The notes beneath the pieces were generated by a model. The model was not told the DNA's origin, did not search any database, and saw only the letters and a program-made list of their open reading frames with translations. Positions 61,500 through 64,000 of a stretch of DNA of 64,000 nt are shown here, in pieces. The DNA comes from Ligula intestinalis (lineage: Eukaryota > Platyhelminthes > Cestoda > Diphyllobothriidea > Diphyllobothriidae). A program made the position numbers and the translations under genes. The DNA is taken from the NCBI GenBank assembly GCA_036362985.1, contig JAYGXS010000005.1, positions 50,756,394 through 50,820,393 on the forward strand. Reading direction: 5' to 3'. Within the stretch, counting starts at the first letter, position 1. Every line of letters begins with the position of its first letter.

Positions 61500-63573
61500 G
61501 TTAGTTTAATTTAATTAGCACTTCTTGTAATAAAAATTTGCTTCAAAAGTTTATTTTCTCAGAACTTCGTATTCTTTAATGAATGTGTTCTGTTTTATCT
61601 GCGAAAAATTGTTTTTTTATTTGGCCAATTGTTTTCTTTCTGATGGATCATTTTTCTTCCATTTCCGAAAAAATGAATTTTAAACCGTTGATACTGTTGG
61701 TTGCCCTGTATTCATTACTTAGCAATCAACTTTTAGCGGAGTTCGTCTATCATAATATTTAATAGTCATTTAGTAACAGGCAAAACCCAGTGATCATTTC
61801 TGTTTGCCAGGGTCATAATTCTTTTAGCTTCTGCTTATCAGATAATCACATCAATATTTTCTGTGTAAGGGAGCTTTAAATAATAAGTACTCGGTGAAGA
61901 ACTTCTGAAATATCCCGTAATTAAAATCGAAAGTCCGTGACCTGTGATTGCATTAATGATTGCACCATTTGGCCTTTATTTGTGGACAGTATTTTTGATT
62001 ATAAATTAACATGTTTTTCTTTTTTTGAAGAACGCAAGTTAGACGACTCTGAAAGTCCACTGATGGTGCAGTTAAACTGGTGCAAGCAAGGACGCGAAGG
62101 AAAATTAATTTTGAAATGTCTGAAGGAAGTGCCAGTATGTTTCCTGTTGTCTACCCCTTATGAACTGTTTTATTCAAATTTTTTAAATGCTTAAATTCAA
62201 TTAGTATTGGGAGGTTTCCATTGAGTACTGTGTACAAAAATATATATTTGCATTGGTTTTTACAATCCACAGAATACGGAGCTTATTTCTCATTTGGAAA
62301 AAGACAAAAACAACAAGATACCTCTCGAGGGTAAGCACAATCGGTGGCCTCTTAAGCGCGACAAAAAGCCCCTCAAATCTCTACCTCACACTGGGCATCT
62401 TCTATGCACTCGTGGCTACAAAGCTCTTCCTCCTGCTACCAGGCCTGTATGTCAGACAAACAAATCGCCCAATAAGCATACTACTCCTGCCCTACTGGGT
62501 TCAGAAATGAATGTCGGTTTTACCCTTGCACAAAGTTTGGAGCCCATATCGAAAGGAAATGGGGCGCGTGGTTCATCTCCTCCTGACAACAGCTTTACCA
62601 GAACCGTATCCGACCCGGAGGCAATGATGCGCCGGAAACGACAACAAACTCTGGGAGCGAAGCTTGCTCGAATTGCGAAACATGGGGGAGGAAACAGAGG
62701 TTTGTTTATTGTTTTGCTGCCCATTACGTGATCAGTAGTGCATGGGGTTGAGCGTTCTCTTAATCCGTTTGTCTTTGTCTCTTTAAAATATCTGCGTATA
62801 CTCTTGTGTTTCATTCCCTGCTGGTAGGCAGGGTTATGATTGGCTGTATGAACTTTGTTTAGTTCGGAAGCCTATTCGATCGGTGTTTGCACACTCCTGA
62901 GCGAATACATATATGCCATACAACTCCTCATTCCGGAATTTTGCCAAAACTTTGTGCCGTCAGTGATTTACGTCTTTCCACTGTCCCCGCGTTTCCACTG
63001 TTACCCCCGTTTTTACTGTTACCCGTGTTAGAATTCATATTAGAAGCAGCTGTGTACAAACCTTTCTATCCTTGTGAAAATATATCTATCTTTCGTTATT
63101 ATAGTCAAGGCTCTCATACTATTAGCCTTCAAAACGCATTGAAACAACCGTGCATTTGAGTTTTTTAAATTTTAAACGGATCACATTTTATTCCTGTTTG
63201 CTTTATGTTTCTAGTTTCGGCAGTCATTTAAATCATAATCTAATAACTTCCGTTTATTTCTCTTTGTTCAATTTATTTTCATACTGTAGGTGGTACCGTG
63301 AAAATATTTGGTGATATGATTGACCCAAACGTACCTTACAAGACTCTCCTACTCTCAGTAGAAGACACGGTTGCCCAGGTGGTACGAGAAGCCCTTGACA
63401 AGTACGGTCTCGAAGACGCCGATCCGTCCTCCTACTGTCTGGTAATGCGGTCTCGCTTCTCCAGGGAAACCCCAAACTATCCAGCCCATGAGGAAATTCT
63501 CCCCGATGCAGCCAGTCCGTTAGGTCGTCTTCTAATGGATAAGCCGCCCAAGGGCGTTATCACAACCTTTGAG
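61184..63573 (+). CDS. AFDN: Afadin/canoe (AF-6) N-terminal part, 4 exons, continues beyond the window
   Basis: Afadin is a scaffold at adherens junctions that binds Ras/Rap GTPases through two N-terminal RA domains, and nectins, ponsin and F-actin further on. The four exons give 377 residues in continuous phase: RA1 at about residues 44-138 (FRGVMRFFFEDAGKRYQTKC, then PLMVQLNWCKQGREGK), the conserved linker NSFTRTVSDPEAMMRRKRQQ at about 246-265, and RA2 at about 284-377 (DPNVPYKTLLLS, REALDKYGLEDADPSSYCL). The FHA, dilute and PDZ domains would lie to the right of the window. The start at 61184 is preceded by AACAAA and gives NCSREKLLELIEEWNANRLD, aligned to the vertebrate N-terminus. An extra stretch DDVSCFMPSLFIKS is inserted before RA1 relative to vertebrates. 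Confidence 0.93.
62031..62134 (+). CDS. AFDN: Afadin exon 2 (residues 106-140)
   Basis: ERKLDDSESPLMVQLNWCKQ completes RA1 (vertebrate GERRLDIDEKPLVVQLNW). Acceptor TTTTTGAAG, donor GTATGT. Confidence 0.95.
62273..62699 (+). CDS. AFDN: Afadin exon 3 (residues 141-282)
   Basis: A basic, Pro/Ser-rich linker ending in NSFTRTVSDPEAMMRRKRQQ, a block conserved in afadins. The donor GTTTGT after AACAGAG is weak but the phase matches exon 4. Confidence 0.9.
62848..62905 (+). repeat. Copy of the palindrome arm repeat, afadin intron 3
   Basis: TGAACTTTGTTTAGTTCG followed by CCTATTCGATCGGTGTTTGC and CTGAGCGAAT matches the flank and arm of the palindrome at 8087-8166, as a single arm. Confidence 0.85.
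63290..63573 (+). CDS. AFDN: Afadin exon 4 (residues 283-377)
   Basis: The second RA domain: GGTVKIFGDMIDPNVPYKTL, VREALDKYGLEDADPSSYC, then GVITTFE at the donor GTAAAA. Phase 0 out. Confidence 0.95.
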
Positions 63574-64000
63574 GTAAAATCTTTTGACAGTTCTCCTGGT
63601 CGATGACAGCTCAAGCCAGTGTGATTGAGGCCTTTTGATGACAGTTGTAACCGCGAGGCATCTTTGCCATCCCCATCCAGCGTCCCTTATTTTAGAGCTC
63701 AAACGGCTGCAAAAGACTCATGCTCATTCCACTTGGTTTATTCGTTATGTCCTCTCCTGATTTGTCCCAAAGTTTACCTGTATTTTTATCTTCCGGCCCG
63801 AGAATATGCGAGCTAACCTGGTCAAGGAAATCGGGAAGTTTAAGTTACTTTATTACGAGATAATTCGCCACTTTAGATGTCAAGAATTCAAGTTTGGCGA
63901 ACGTGCGTCTTTCATCATTCACCATGAGCAGGAATTTGGAATAATATAAGGGAGGGTAGACGAAAGAAGTTTAAACATCCAATGAACAGTATGTATGGAG
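63574..64000 (+). other. Afadin intron 4, to window end
   Basis: Intron sequence after the GTAAAA donor. No further afadin exon is recognised before 64000. Confidence 0.5.

Noticed and set aside
61937..62194. 85-codon frame as a separate gene
   Set aside because: It contains afadin exon 2 extended into its flanking introns; only 62031-62134 is supported.

Overview
This is a nuclear window from an animal with spliced genes, most likely a parasitic flatworm (Platyhelminthes, Neodermata). A cestode seems likelier than a trematode, but that is weakly supported. The grounds are 34-37 nt micro-introns beside introns of several kb, RTE-, CR1/Jockey-, Penelope- and Ty3/gypsy-type retroelements, and tRNA-headed SINEs that carry hammerhead-like ribozyme cores, as in the schistosome Sm-alpha family. 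There are no bacterial features.

Two host genes are present, both on the + strand. The first is a complete gene for tubulin-specific chaperone D (TBCD), 12024-51893. I reconstructed 24 coding exons by hand from GT-AG sites, phase continuity and similarity to animal TBCD. The exons sum to 3510 nt (1169 codons plus stop) with every junction in frame. The second is the 5' part of an afadin/canoe (AFDN) gene, with four coding exons from 61184 to 63573 that cover both Ras-association domains; it runs off the right edge.

Nearly everything else is repeats. 1-6185: a minus-strand gypsy element split by a decayed plus-strand LINE. 7.1-8.6 kb: a cluster of tRNA-hammerhead SINEs, a perfect 36-bp-arm palindrome and AT microsatellites. 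8.9-9.9 kb: gypsy remnant plus LTR-like repeat. TBCD introns: two RTE copies (intron 3 and intron 8), two Penelope-like fragments (introns 5 and 12), hammerhead-like motifs of Penelope type (introns 11 and 12), a 1-kb foldback (intron 12), a 555-bp terminal-inverted-repeat element that nearly fills intron 7, a MITE, a nearly full-length LINE encoding a 2A-like peptide (intron 17), its truncated relatives (introns 5 and 18), and an unrecognised repeat with a small membrane-protein ORF (introns 15 and 21). 52.4-60.3 kb, between the two genes: more SINEs, a second copy of the TIR element inserted into one SINE, LTR-like repeats and three wrecks of the first LINE family.

The most unusual material is the set of small self-cleaving-RNA-like repeats. 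The SINEs combine a pol III promoter-like head with a hammerhead core whose stem III is self-complementary and has no loop, and some copies appear circularly permuted relative to others. That pattern would fit a circular or tandem RNA intermediate. All calls are from reading the sequence; no searches or folding were run.
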